Positions 6,719-14,093 of a stretch of DNA of 31,742 bases are shown here, in pieces (position 1 is the first letter of the stretch; each line of letters opens with the position of its first letter). The stretch is from a virus. The translations under genes and the position numbers were made by a program. The stretch covers positions 1-31,742 of IMG/VR virus record IMGVR_UViG_3300042350_005912; one strand, 5' to 3'. Below the pieces are notes generated by a model that saw nothing but the letters and a program-made list of their open reading frames with translations, made no database searches and was not told the DNA's origin.

Positions 6719-8302
6719 ATGACCGCTACACTCGTTTCTGCCATCGCCGACAACTTCAAGGCCAGCCTCCCGGTTATTTCCCTAGATTCCCCCTCCTGTG
6801 AGGAGGAGGCCATGATCGAGACCTTGTGTGAGGTTGGGATAGACCTGGGGCTTCCGGTCCTGGTCTATGACGAGGCCAACTGGCTCCGGGTTGCCGATAC
6901 GGTGATCGGCCAAGGGTTGAATTATGAAAAGTTCTCTGACTTCCGCCCTCAGGCTAATCCCTTGCTGGAGGTGTTGCTATACATCCGGGAATACGAAGGT
7001 CCGGCCTTGTTTGTCCTGGTCGATGTCCACCATAACTTCGGTGGGGACCAGGTAAACCATGAAACGGTGCGTTTTATCAAGACCCTGGCCATGGAACTCA
7101 CCCGCAGTCGGAAGCGCCTAGTTATTCTGGGTCAAGACATGGCCCTACATAGTTCCCTGGAGGGGTTGGTGACTGAGCTAACTAACCAGCTCCCCGACGG
7201 CGAGACCATTGGCTGGTGCGTTGACCAGGCCCTGTCTGACCTGGTGGAGGACTTTGATCGCCCTGGCTTTGAAATCACCTTGACCCAACCTGACCGGGAA
7301 CGGCTCTACCAGTCCTGCCAAGGGCTAACCCAGTTTGAAATTTCCCGGGCCCTGCGCTTGGCGGCGGTATCAGATGGGGCCATTGATTCCGCCACGGCGG
7401 AACGGATTGCCACCCAGAAAATTACTAAGCTCCGCAAGCTCAATGTAGAGTTCTGCGGCAAGCCCCAGGTAGAGGCCGCTGGCCTGGACCTGCTCAAGGC
7501 CTGGATCAACCGCAAGGGTAAGCGGTTCCATACCCCGGACCCGCTCCGGCCCGCCCCCAAAGGCATGATGCTGGTCGGGGTGCCGGGTTCTGGTAAAAGC
7601 TTGATCGCCAAGACTATCGGCACCCTTTGGAATGTCCCGGTGTTGTCGGTGGACATGGGCTCTATCTACGGCTCTTTGGTCGGCGAGTCTGAGGCCAACC
7701 TGCGCCGCCTGCTCAGTACCGCCGAGGCGATTGCCCCTTGTGTGCTGTTCCTAGACGAGATTGAGAAGGCCCTGGCCGGGGTTAACTCCGCGAACGACTC
7801 CGGGGTATCCCAAAGGTTGTTCGGACGGCTCCTAACCTGGATGCAGGAAAAGACGGCCCCGGTCTTTGTCCTGGCAACGGCCAACAATATCGCTGGTCTT
7901 CCTCCTGAGTTCACCCGCAAGGGCCGGTTCGATGAGATTTTCTTCGTGGACCTGCCCAACGCCCTAGAACGGGAGGCCATCCTGGAGGCTCACCTGAGCC
8001 GGTATGGAGTCGCCGAAGTGGCCCTGGAGGATGCCGTGGCTGCTACCGAGGGATTCTCCGGGGCGGAGCTGGCCGCTGTCGTGGAGGAAGCCCTGGACCT
8101 CATGGACGAGGATGACCAGGCTACCCTCACCCCGGAGTACCTCCAGGCTGCTATCAAGGCGACTCGCCCCCTCTCAGAACGCAGCCCCGAGGCCCTGGCT
8201 AACCTGCGGGAATGGGCCAAGGCATCCGCCCGCCCCGCTACCCAACGGCTAGAGCCCGCTGCTAAGCCCCAGAACAAGGGTAAGGTCGTCATGCTGGGGT
8301 AA
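6719..8302 (+). CDS. Ycf46-like AAA+ ATPase
   Basis: The ATG at 6719 has GAGGG 8 nt upstream; a TTG at 6704 is inside the leader. The 527-aa protein has the two-part layout of Ycf46. The N-terminal region reads [12 protein letters not shown] near residue 100, then [13 protein letters not shown] near 205. The classical AAA+ domain has [36 protein letters not shown] (Walker A near 287), [10 protein letters not shown] (Walker B near 343), [19 protein letters not shown] (sensor 1), and the arginine segment [14 protein letters not shown]. All catalytic residues seem present. In cyanobacteria and algae Ycf46 has been linked to regulation of carbon use and photosynthesis; a mobile copy may remodel host complexes. 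It shares its promoter type with the Ycf35-like/DUF2997 pair at 15317-16015. Confidence 0.9.
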   Translation: MTATLVSAIADNFKASLPVISLDSPSCEEEAMIETLCEVGIDLGLPVLVYDEANWLRVADTVIGQGLNYEKFSDFRPQANPLLEVLLYIREYEGPALFVLVDVHHNFGGDQVNHETVRFIKTLAMELTRSRKRLVILGQDMALHSSLEGLVTELTNQLPDGETIGWCVDQALSDLVEDFDRPGFEITLTQPDRERLYQSCQGLTQFEISRALRLAAVSDGAIDSATAERIATQKITKLRKLNVEFCGKPQVEAAGLDLLKAWINRKGKRFHTPDPLRPAPKGMMLVGVPGSGKSLIAKTIGTLWNVPVLSVDMGSIYGSLVGESEANLRRLLSTAEAIAPCVLFLDEIEKALAGVNSANDSGVSQRLFGRLLTWMQEKTAPVFVLATANNIAGLPPEFTRKGRFDEIFFVDLPNALEREAILEAHLSRYGVAEVALEDAVAATEGFSGAELAAVVEEALDLMDEDDQATLTPEYLQAAIKATRPLSERSPEALANLREWAKASARPATQRLEPAAKPQNKGKVVMLG

Positions 8303-8313
8303 GTACCCCGACA

Positions 8314-8352
8314 CCCCCTAGGGGCCTTCCTGGGCCTTCTAGGGGGTTCTCT
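8314..8352 (+). terminator. Terminator after the Ycf46-like gene
   Basis: CCCCCTAG (8314-8321) pairs with CTAGGGGG (8339-8346), with an inner GGCC/GGCC pairing, followed by TTCTCTTA. This makes the Ycf46-like gene a separate transcription unit. Confidence 0.7.
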
Positions 8353-8410
8353 TACAATGTTCGAGACTTCTGTACTTTGACACTTTCTAACTACCGTACT
8401 AAGGAACCCC

Positions 8411-8623
8411 ATGGCAGACGAATACCACCGATTAAGATCCCTGGCCCAGAGCCTGGGGTATGTCTTTGATAGGCAGGGCCGAGGCGATCATGAACTTTGG
8501 CTCCACCCCGGCACTAACCGCAAGGTACCAATACCCAGGCGCAGCCCCAAGGCTGTCCGAGCCCAACGCAATATCGAAGCCAACCTACGCAGAGGTGCCA
8601 CCGGTGAATCCTGGATTATCTAG
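8411..8623 (+). CDS. HicA-like protein (possible mRNA interferase toxin)
   Basis: The 70-aa product reads LRSLAQSLGYVFDRQGRGDH, ELWLHPGTNRKVPIPRRSPK, AVRAQRNIEANLRRG. This follows the HicA double-stranded RNA-binding fold: an N-terminal helix, a 'G....RQ.GSH' turn with the catalytic histidine (here GRGDH), a strand with VP.+R, and a final helix. HicA toxins cleave mRNA and are normally paired with a HicB antitoxin. No HicB is visible next to it, so it may be an orphan, a nucleic-acid-binding derivative, or paired with an unrelated partner. A TTTGACAC about 30 nt upstream may be a promoter -35. It overlaps the following gene by about 20 nt. Confidence 0.65.
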   Translation: MADEYHRLRSLAQSLGYVFDRQGRGDHELWLHPGTNRKVPIPRRSPKAVRAQRNIEANLRRGATGESWII

Positions 8624-8924
8624 CTCCAACACCCCCGACCCGAACTATGACCCCAACAAGGTCCGGCCTGCCAAGTGCAAGACCTGTCCTTACCGAGGTC
8701 AATCCGCATTGGCGGATTTAGTACCGGAACTGGTGACCGTGGCCCTGACCCAGGGCAATCACTTTTGCCACGCCGAACAACTCCAGGGGCTGACCCCTAC
8801 CTGGCATTGCCGGGGCACCCGCGATATTCAACTCCAGGCCTTTTACAAGATGGGAGTCCTGGAGGAACCCACCGATCAATGCTGGGCGGAGACCCTTGCT
8901 AAGCTAAGGTCTGGGGCTAGGTAA
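8604..8924 (+). CDS. DUF6283-like Cys-rich protein
   Basis: A GTG start at 8604 with AGAGG 10 nt upstream gives a 106-aa protein and a 20-nt overlap with the HicA-like gene; an earlier in-frame start would overlap it much more. The product has KCKTCPYRGQSA, then NHFCHAEQLQG, then TWHCRGTRD, then a C-terminal CW. The C-x2-C, F-C-H and later C-R-G spacing matches the DUF6283 family found in phages and actinobacteria, thought to bind a metal or an Fe-S cluster. Function unknown. It ends just before a strong terminator, so the HicA-like gene and this one form a two-gene unit. Confidence 0.7.
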   Translation: MNPGLSSSNTPDPNYDPNKVRPAKCKTCPYRGQSALADLVPELVTVALTQGNHFCHAEQLQGLTPTWHCRGTRDIQLQAFYKMGVLEEPTDQCWAETLAKLRSGAR

Positions 8925-8927
8925 TAA

Positions 8928-8966
8928 AAAGCGACCCCATTGCTTGGCGGCGGGGGTCGCTTTCGA
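8928..8966 (+). terminator. Strong rho-independent terminator
   Basis: AAAGCGACCCC (8928-8938) pairs with GGGGTCGCTTT (8953-8963). The stem is 11 bp including the A/T end, so it could also work on the opposite strand. Confidence 0.85.
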
Positions 8967-8979
8967 TTTATCCTTCTTT

Positions 8980-9000
8980 CGTGGGGACACCCCACGTTTT
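8980..9000 (+). terminator. Second hairpin with T-run
   Basis: CGTGGGG, loop ACA, CCCCACG (8980-8996), then TTTT. It lies 14 nt after the first terminator and forms a tandem stop before the next gene. Confidence 0.75.
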
Positions 9001-9115
9001 AACTATGCCACAAAGCTATTTTACCTCGCCCGTCTTGGCTGGATCCAAGTTTTCTAAAAACTCGTCGTGATGCAGACCTTGCCGGGTTTAACGTGCTACT
9101 TCCCAGGCCCAACCT

Positions 9116-9349
9116 ATGACTCCTCCCAAAGTTCCTCCCGCCCCAGGCCGTACCCGGTATATTCTCCAGGTCTACGATCCGGCCCAGGTAGACCCTCGAC
9201 GCGCCAGGGTTAAACCTTGGCAGTTCAAGACCTTGGACCTGCCCTCGGACTTTACGTTGGAGGAAGTCAACGCCGAGGCCTCCGTCTGGCTAGCGCAGCA
9301 ATACCCCGAGCTGGTCTTTGCTAAGGCCCGGGGTATTTGGCGGGGTTAG
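9116..9349 (+). CDS. Hypothetical protein (77 aa)
   Basis: The product begins with a Pro-rich tail (MTPPKVPPAPGRTR), then a beta strand (YILQVYDPAQ), a basic stretch and a helix (EEVNAEASVWLAQQYPELVF). The end resembles the 87-aa protein at 5698. No family was recognised. The start ATG at 9116 has a weak ribosome-binding site. It converges with the RuvC-like gene, the two stop codons overlapping by 4 nt, so no terminator lies between the long + and - blocks. Confidence 0.55.
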   Translation: MTPPKVPPAPGRTRYILQVYDPAQVDPRRARVKPWQFKTLDLPSDFTLEEVNAEASVWLAQQYPELVFAKARGIWRG

Positions 9350-9888
9350 GCAACGGCGACGGCCTTGGGCTTATTACACGGGGAGTTCTTTGGCTTAGCC
9401 TTGGTGACGGCCTCGGGTACATTCACCTGGTTGCGGCCCAACCGTACCGGGCCACCCTCAGCCAGGTGGGCAGCAACGGCAAGGGCTTGCCATTGGTGGG
9501 CGACTAGGCCGTAGGTAGGGCCTGGGGCCTTCTTCACCCCCGGCCCGCCGTAGAGGTCCACCAGGGCTTGCTTTATGTTGCCGTCCTTGGCCCTGGCAGA
9601 CCCGCAGCGGTGGAGCTTGATAAGGCCCCGGTGGACTAGTTGGTAAGGGGCCTGGGCGGATTCCAGGAACCGTCCTATCCAGACGATGGTCTCGAACGTT
9701 GTGCGACCTACGGCCATGCCCTGGGACTCGATCATCTCCACCCCAAGCAAGCTATAGCCCCCGGCCTTTACCCGGGCCAGAACCTGATCATTTTCTACGG
9801 TGGAGGACTCCAGAACTTTGTTACTTCCGGAGTCCCACAGTACCCACGCCGATAGCGTTGTGCCTGGGTCAATGCCTAGAATTTTCAT
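9346..9888 (-). CDS. RuvC-like Holliday-junction resolvase
   Basis: The ATG at 9888 (MKILGIDPGTTLSAWVLW) lies 4 nt after the upstream stop and has GAGG upstream; a TTG 18 nt earlier is less likely. The 180-aa RNase H-fold shows the first catalytic Asp in GIDPG, the catalytic Glu in LGVEMIES, and a C-terminal helix GLVAHQWQALAVAAHL. In bacterial RuvC this helix carries H/D..D; here it reads H-Q-W-Q, so the histidine is kept and the last acidic residue is Gln. Phage relatives often show similar changes. It should resolve branched replication intermediates before packaging. It is the last gene of the minus-strand replication block. Confidence 0.8.
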   Translation of the reverse strand: MKILGIDPGTTLSAWVLWDSGSNKVLESSTVENDQVLARVKAGGYSLLGVEMIESQGMAVGRTTFETIVWIGRFLESAQAPYQLVHRGLIKLHRCGSARAKDGNIKQALVDLYGGPGVKKAPGPTYGLVAHQWQALAVAAHLAEGGPVRLGRNQVNVPEAVTKAKPKNSPCNKPKAVAVA

Positions 9889-9892
9889 GGCT

Positions 9893-10570
9893 TTAGCCAG
9901 CCTCAAGCTGGAGATAGAACTTGTTTACACGGTTCTGGAACTGGTACCAGTATTCCCTTAGCTCCTCCCGGGGCTTGGTAAATACCTGGGCCGGTCGGTC
10001 GGGGAGGGCCACCAGGACTACCCCCTGCTCAATAGAGTCCGGGAGGATGCCTATCTCCCGAGAGGCCGCAGCATAGGCCACCAACTGGCAGAGCCAGTCA
10101 ACGGTATAGGCCTCAGGCTTTACCTTGGCGGAGGTCTTGAAATCAATCAGGCTTAGCTTCCCCTGGTAATACCCCAGACAATCCATCGTCCCGGCATAGC
10201 GGTACCGGTCGGAGTAAACAAACTGCTCCAAGTACAAGGGCTTTATTTCCGCGATAGCGGATTGAATAGAGTTCCAGTACCCATCTAGGGCCGGGTCATG
10301 GTCTAGGGGCTCCAGGGCCTGGGGTTGGGGTAGCCTGGGGGAGAGATAGGCTTCTATCCTGGCGTGGACCTGGGTGCCCCTTGCAGCCGACTCGGAGGAG
10401 ATACGGTTAGCTTCCTCCTCTCCTACCCTAGCCCGCCACCGGGCCAACCCTGCGGCATCCTCAGGCCGTTTTGTGGCCCCTAGGATAGTGGTTACCCCAG
10501 GGTAGTTACCCTTGCCGCAGTGGTAATATCTGCGCCGCCCGACCCAGACATGATCGCCGATATTAGTCAT
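9893..10570 (-). CDS. PD-(D/E)XK nuclease, phage exonuclease type
   Basis: The 225-aa product has GTQVHARIEAYL near residues 63-75, then YAGTMDCLGYYQGKLSLIDF followed by KTSAK. The Asp in GTMD and the D-F-K triad in LIDFKTS are the PD-(D/E)XK active site, and QLVAYAAA further on is the conserved helical Q motif of RecB/Cas4-type nucleases. Such proteins serve phages as recombination exonucleases or end-processing enzymes. The gene starts in a 4-nt overlap (ATGA) with the methyltransferase stop and is followed 4 nt later by the resolvase, an arrangement that groups nuclease, methylase and resolvase in one operon. Confidence 0.8.
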   Translation of the reverse strand: MTNIGDHVWVGRRRYYHCGKGNYPGVTTILGATKRPEDAAGLARWRARVGEEEANRISSESAARGTQVHARIEAYLSPRLPQPQALEPLDHDPALDGYWNSIQSAIAEIKPLYLEQFVYSDRYRYAGTMDCLGYYQGKLSLIDFKTSAKVKPEAYTVDWLCQLVAYAAASREIGILPDSIEQGVVLVALPDRPAQVFTKPREELREYWYQFQNRVNKFYLQLEAG

Positions 10571-11205
10571 CGCTTAATTACTCCAAAGCTTAGGAACGAC
10601 TCTTGAAACCGGGCTACCGTCTGGGGGTTATTGCTCAGCAATACAATCACCGAGCTTTGCGTGTTGCTATCCTGGGCTACCCGTTGGCCATCTTCGATCA
10701 CCTCGTAGGAGATACGGCCTGAGGTACTGATCACAGGATTCCCCCGATAGGCCGTAATGCAGAGAGGATACTCCAGCATCCCCACCCCCAGGACTCCCAC
10801 CGATCCGGCCCGGTAGCAGAGAGCTATGGCCTCCCCCACGGACCCACCCTGGAACTCCCGCCATAGGCGCTTAAACCAATGGGCCGACTTCACCGTTTTA
10901 CCCCGGCTCTTAGAGGTACCAGGCGGGTTTAGCCAAAGGGTAGAGGACTCCCAGGGCTGGACTAGGCCATCGTCCTCGGCGGTATAAAACCGCTCCGCCT
11001 GCACAACCTGGTTGATGATCAAGGAGCTGGCCGGGTCCAGGGCGATAGTTCCGCCTAAGGTATACCGGGCCGCTGCAATGATCGGCTCCGGGGTGGCGTT
11101 CTCCCCCAGGCGCTCCGGCCTGGTATTGAGGCAGTCCACCGGAACCCCGGAAACCGGAACCCCCGAAGCCTCGAAGTTTGATAGTACCGAAGTTTGTAAA
11201 ATCAT
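10567..11205 (-). CDS. Phage-type N6-adenine DNA methyltransferase (Dam-like)
   Basis: The 212-aa product has TPEPIIAAARYTLGGTIALD, PASS, FYTAEDDGLVQPWESSTLWL and NPPGTSKSRG. This is the layout of the phage DNA N-6-adenine-methyltransferase family: the 'LDPAS' SAM-binding turn, the FYT..DGL.QPW linker, and an NPP(F/Y/G) catalytic motif, here LNPPG. A final VIVLLS strand completes the fold. The N-terminus carries a GVPVSGVPV repeat. It probably methylates element DNA against host restriction or for regulation. It begins in an ATGA overlap with the upstream gene. The usual aromatic residue after NPP is Gly here, which is a mild oddity. Confidence 0.85.
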   Translation of the reverse strand: MILQTSVLSNFEASGVPVSGVPVDCLNTRPERLGENATPEPIIAAARYTLGGTIALDPASSLIINQVVQAERFYTAEDDGLVQPWESSTLWLNPPGTSKSRGKTVKSAHWFKRLWREFQGGSVGEAIALCYRAGSVGVLGVGMLEYPLCITAYRGNPVISTSGRISYEVIEDGQRVAQDSNTQSSVIVLLSNNPQTVARFQESFLSFGVIKR

Positions 11206-11657
11206 CGTAAAGAACCCTTGGCCTCCACCGGCTGCATTAATTCTTGGATGTTCGCCAGGGGCATCCCCATAAATACCTCAATGCCCTTAACCAACTCCTC
11301 CAGGGGTAACTGGCGGTGCTTCTGCTCAGCGACCCAGGTTCCAATTGAGACATAAGTCTGCATTTTGGCAACATTGGGGTGACCGTTGCGGCAGTTCTGG
11401 ATTAGGCAATAGATAAAGCCTTTGGTGAACCGGTCCTCCTCCAGGCAATACTCCCACGGGTCGGCCTCAGGATGACCGAAGGCCTTGCTCAGGGCCATCG
11501 TTGTTCTAAACAACGCCATCGCCCAAGCATTTTCGTCACCAGACTCATACCCTAGGAAGGCCCTAAGGTCGGCTGCATCAAATGACTCGCCGTCGGGGAA
11601 CGCCAACTCCAACGGGGAGGGGATCACCGGTTGACCGTTGAGGATAAAGAAAGCCAT
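11202..11657 (-). CDS. Hypothetical protein (151 aa)
   Basis: The ATG at 11657 has CGGAGA 7 nt upstream, just after a TCCGC-TACT-GCGGA hairpin. The protein is mostly helical with FGHPEADPWEYCLEEDRFTK, GFIYCLIQNCRNGHPNVAKM and WVAEQKHRQLPLEELVKGIE. Three cysteines and two histidines are scattered, without a clear zinc motif. No family was recognised. Its stop overlaps the methyltransferase start, so it belongs to the same transcript. Its place in the replication block suggests an accessory role, which is inference only. Confidence 0.65.
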   Translation of the reverse strand: MAFFILNGQPVIPSPLELAFPDGESFDAADLRAFLGYESGDENAWAMALFRTTMALSKAFGHPEADPWEYCLEEDRFTKGFIYCLIQNCRNGHPNVAKMQTYVSIGTWVAEQKHRQLPLEELVKGIEVFMGMPLANIQELMQPVEAKGSLR

Positions 11658-11670
11658 GATTAATCTCCGT

Positions 11671-11684
11671 TCCGCTACTGCGGA
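11671..11684. repeat. TCCGC-N4-GCGGA palindrome ahead of the 11657 gene
   Basis: TCCGC-TACT-GCGGA (11671-11684). On the transcript it forms a hairpin followed by the GGAACGGAG ribosome-binding site. Near-identical units occur at 12528-12541 and 13399-13412. Confidence 0.85.
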
Positions 11685-12512
11685 TTAAAAGGGTGGTTCG
11701 GGGTTTACGTTGTAAGGGAATTGTTGATCGACGATTCTTAGAGCCTGGTCTAGCTCCGCGACAATCCGGTACAAATCCTCAGGATCAACCCATTCGGGTA
11801 AACCCTTGACTAGGTTAAGACTCTTACGGATCGTCGCAATCCGTTCCACGATAAGTTGATGCTCGAACCAGCTTTCTAGGCCCTCGGTTAGCCATTGCCT
11901 TGAAACCTCGAACACCAGTAGGGGATCATCCTGGCTTGGTGGGTTCTCCCAATCTTCGGTTAATGCCTGATAGTCAAAGACATAAGTTGTAGACCTGGCC
12001 CAGTCCTGTACTTTGGCGGATCTGGCGTTGACTATATCAACTAGAGACATCTCTCGGTCCTCCAGCCCACTATGGGGCTCCGGCTCCCATTGGGCCTCCA
12101 CTTCACTAGGGATCTTCCAGTTGGCGAGCATTGCAAACTGGGAGGCTAGCAGGCCAGTTAAGTCTGGAGCTACCCTACGCCAGACGCTATAAATCACACA
12201 AGCCGTTTCCTGGAGTTTATCCAGCTCCCGCATTAGGACTTCCCCCAAAGGAACTTCCTCCATTCCTCCCGCTTCCGTAGTATCAGACTCCGGTACTTGC
12301 CCTCGCCGCCCTGCAACCCAGCCCTTCAACACAGAATTAACTAAGTCACTCTTGTCCATCTCTATGCCATCTCGCCGGAGCTTAATTAGTTCGGCTTCGA
12401 CTTCAATGTCGGTGGTCTTTTCTAGGAAGTAGGTCCGGGTCAACCAGTCCGGGTCGCTCCGCTTAGAGTTGGGTCGAGGGGTGGGGCCGGTATTTTCTGG
12501 GGTAGTTGTCAT
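11685..12512 (-). CDS. Hypothetical protein with RHH-like N-terminal segment (275 aa)
   Basis: The start ATG at 12512 has CGGAG 10 nt upstream. Residues about 28-65 (TYFLEKTTDIEVEAELIKLR, DGIEMDKSDLVNSVLKGWV) resemble a ribbon-helix-helix fold: a strand, helix, a 'K.DLV..VL' turn and a second helix. The rest is acidic and helical, rich in Trp and Glu (LITDW-like and LLVFEVSRQWLTEGLESWFE segments), with no catalytic motif that I can see. It may be a DNA-binding protein with a C-terminal interaction domain. Its stop codon is 1 nt from the palindrome preceding the next gene, so the palindrome is effectively the gene boundary. Confidence 0.6.
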   Translation of the reverse strand: MTTTPENTGPTPRPNSKRSDPDWLTRTYFLEKTTDIEVEAELIKLRRDGIEMDKSDLVNSVLKGWVAGRRGQVPESDTTEAGGMEEVPLGEVLMRELDKLQETACVIYSVWRRVAPDLTGLLASQFAMLANWKIPSEVEAQWEPEPHSGLEDREMSLVDIVNARSAKVQDWARSTTYVFDYQALTEDWENPPSQDDPLLVFEVSRQWLTEGLESWFEHQLIVERIATIRKSLNLVKGLPEWVDPEDLYRIVAELDQALRIVDQQFPYNVNPEPPF

Positions 12513-12527
12513 GTTTCGATTCTCCGT

Positions 12528-12541
12528 TCCGCTACTGCGGG
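12528..12541. repeat. TCCGC-N4-GCGG(G) palindrome ahead of the 12512 gene
   Basis: TCCGC-TACT-GCGGG (12528-12541), one mismatch from the consensus, again next to GGAACGGAG on the transcribed strand. Confidence 0.8.
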
Positions 12542-12551
12542 GTAAAGTTGG

Positions 12552-13097
12552 TTAGGGTTCGGTTACGAAAATGTCCAAGGGTTGGCCGAGGGATATATAC
12601 CGGGTGCCTCCCTGCATGGAGACCGAAGCAAGTCTCACCTTGCACCGCCAATGCTTTTTAGAGTCCTTGGTCCATTCTTCTAGCATCCGGCTATGCCCGT
12701 GGATTACGTCATAGTTGCGGTCATCCAAGGCCCGATACAAGGGTAGTCTGGCCTTAACGAAAAGCTCTGCCGCTACCAATGGACTTGGAGCCCAGACTTC
12801 CTCCCCAGGGGGTAAAGGCTTCCCCGAGAATGGTTCTGCTATACCGCAGACCTCCCAGGCGGTGCATGGTTTAGCCTCGGCGATAATCGGGAAGGGTTCC
12901 CGGCCTGCAATTCCTAGCAGGTACTCTGTCCCACCCAAGGGGGTTAGGGTAGCCCCTTCCGGGGAAATGTCCTGATCGGCAAACCAGGAACTAATCACCT
13001 GGTTGAGGGCCTCGGAGGGTTTACCGGCATCCACCACCGATACAGCCGGGACAAGGAACGCCCCTTCCTTGGGCTTAATCTCAGCAAAGAATTTCAT
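12552..13097 (-). CDS. Hypothetical protein (181 aa), paralogue of the 13467 gene
   Basis: The ATG at 13097 has GGGGAG 7 nt upstream. The protein contains GKPSEALNQVISSWF, FPIIAEAKPCTAWEVCG and EVWAPSPLVAAELFVKA. These align in order with NPSEAVAQAVENLA, LEVVAEASPCNLYRVED and EYWAPTPEKAAEWLVDS in the protein encoded at 13467-13988. It is therefore a diverged duplicate of that gene. No outside family was recognised. The shared cysteine in (K/S)PC and the WAP.P..AAE helix are the best candidates for functional residues. It is in the long minus-strand operon. Confidence 0.7.
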   Translation of the reverse strand: MKFFAEIKPKEGAFLVPAVSVVDAGKPSEALNQVISSWFADQDISPEGATLTPLGGTEYLLGIAGREPFPIIAEAKPCTAWEVCGIAEPFSGKPLPPGEEVWAPSPLVAAELFVKARLPLYRALDDRNYDVIHGHSRMLEEWTKDSKKHWRCKVRLASVSMQGGTRYISLGQPLDIFVTEP

Positions 13098-13099
13098 GG

Positions 13100-13384
13100 T
13101 TAGCTCCCCAAGCTTCTGTAGTAAGGATGGCCTTCGGGTAGCTCGTGCTGCTTCACGGTAATATCTTCCTTGATCATTAAGGCTCGAAACTTATTTAGCT
13201 GGCCGAAGTCTGCCTTGAGGTCTAGTTCAATTGTCGTGTCCGGGGTGTAGTAAATTTGAAAAACTACCTCACCTTCATGGTTGAAAGCAAGCTGACACCG
13301 CTCCACTAAGTCCATTCGGATCAGGTGATAGCCGTAGTTCAAATTGGCGTAACCCAAGACATTAATAAAAACGGGTTTGGTCAT
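13100..13384 (-). CDS. Hypothetical protein (94 aa)
   Basis: The ATG at 13384 is preceded by CGGAGA and by a TCCGC-TACT-GCGGA hairpin. The product (FINVLGYANLNYGYHLIRMD, EVVFQIYYTPDTTIELDLKA, then FGQLNKFRALMIKEDITVK) looks like a small alpha/beta domain with several beta strands. No family was recognised. It lies between the two paralogous genes and 2 nt from the next start, consistent with tight co-transcription. Confidence 0.65.
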   Translation of the reverse strand: MTKPVFINVLGYANLNYGYHLIRMDLVERCQLAFNHEGEVVFQIYYTPDTTIELDLKADFGQLNKFRALMIKEDITVKQHELPEGHPYYRSLGS

Positions 13385-13398
13385 GGGTAATTCTCCGT

Positions 13399-13412
13399 TC
13401 CGCTACTGCGGA
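13399..13412. repeat. TCCGC-N4-GCGGA palindrome ahead of the 13384 gene
   Basis: TCCGC-TACT-GCGGA (13399-13412), with flanks TTAAAAGGGT and CTCCGT identical to those of the copy at 11671. Confidence 0.85.
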
Positions 13413-13466
13413 TTAAAAGGGTAGTGCCCCCAGGCATTACTCCAGGGGCCGAAACAAAGCAACAAC

Positions 13467-13988
13467 TTACACCGTGGCCGGGACCAAGGCCCGGACTTCG
13501 ACTTCCTCGATTACCTGGTCTTTAGGTTGCTTGAGGTCGACAATTACGTTGACAATCCAGTTAGTGGGGTTCTCCGAAGGCCAACTTTTTTCTAACTGGG
13601 AACTCAAGGTCGCAGAGGTCCCCCAAAGTTTAAGTGTGGAATCTACAAGCCACTCCGCAGCTTTCTCCGGGGTAGGCGCCCAATATTCCTGCGGATTCTG
13701 TACCCGATCCTCCACCCGGTAAAGGTTGCAAGGACTAGCCTCCGCCACAACCTCTAACCGCTCGGTAATGCCTAGGGTATTGGGCGGGGAGTAATGAATT
13801 ACATATCGGGGCCTACTTTCACAGTTTCGGCCTGTGTAGAAGATCCTAGGCTCTGGGCCGTAGTCGATATTAGCTAAATTTTCCACCGCCTGGGCCACCG
13901 CCTCAGACGGATTCTCAGCCTCCTCTACGCTCCAGGACTGTGTAGAGCCGTCGGTTGTCGGGGTGGTAAGGGTTACAAAATAGTGCAT
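13467..13988 (-). CDS. Hypothetical protein (173 aa), paralogue of the 12552 gene
   Basis: The start is set at the ATG at 13988 (MHYFVTLTTPTTDG) because GGAGG lies 7 nt upstream; longer in-frame starts give a low-complexity Gly/Arg leader that is not believable. The protein shares with the 181-aa neighbour the NPSEAV helix near residue 25, the VVAEASPC strand-turn near 80 and the YWAPTPEKAAEWLV helix near 105, in the same order and spacing. No known family was recognised. The pair flanks the 94-aa gene, suggesting duplication followed by insertion or rearrangement. Confidence 0.7.
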   Translation of the reverse strand: MHYFVTLTTPTTDGSTQSWSVEEAENPSEAVAQAVENLANIDYGPEPRIFYTGRNCESRPRYVIHYSPPNTLGITERLEVVAEASPCNLYRVEDRVQNPQEYWAPTPEKAAEWLVDSTLKLWGTSATLSSQLEKSWPSENPTNWIVNVIVDLKQPKDQVIEEVEVRALVPATV

Positions 13989-14093
13989 CTCCGTTCCTCC
14001 AAAGATTCGTGGTCTGGCCCTGGGGCCACCCCCACCGAAGCGGGGCAAGGCCCCAGGCCGAGGGAATACCCAGGGCCCGGGGCGGTGGAGGAA

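Noticed and set aside
8004-8252. Plus-strand frame inside the Ycf46-like gene
   Set aside because: Trp/Arg/Ser-rich shadow of the conserved AAA+ domain in another frame.
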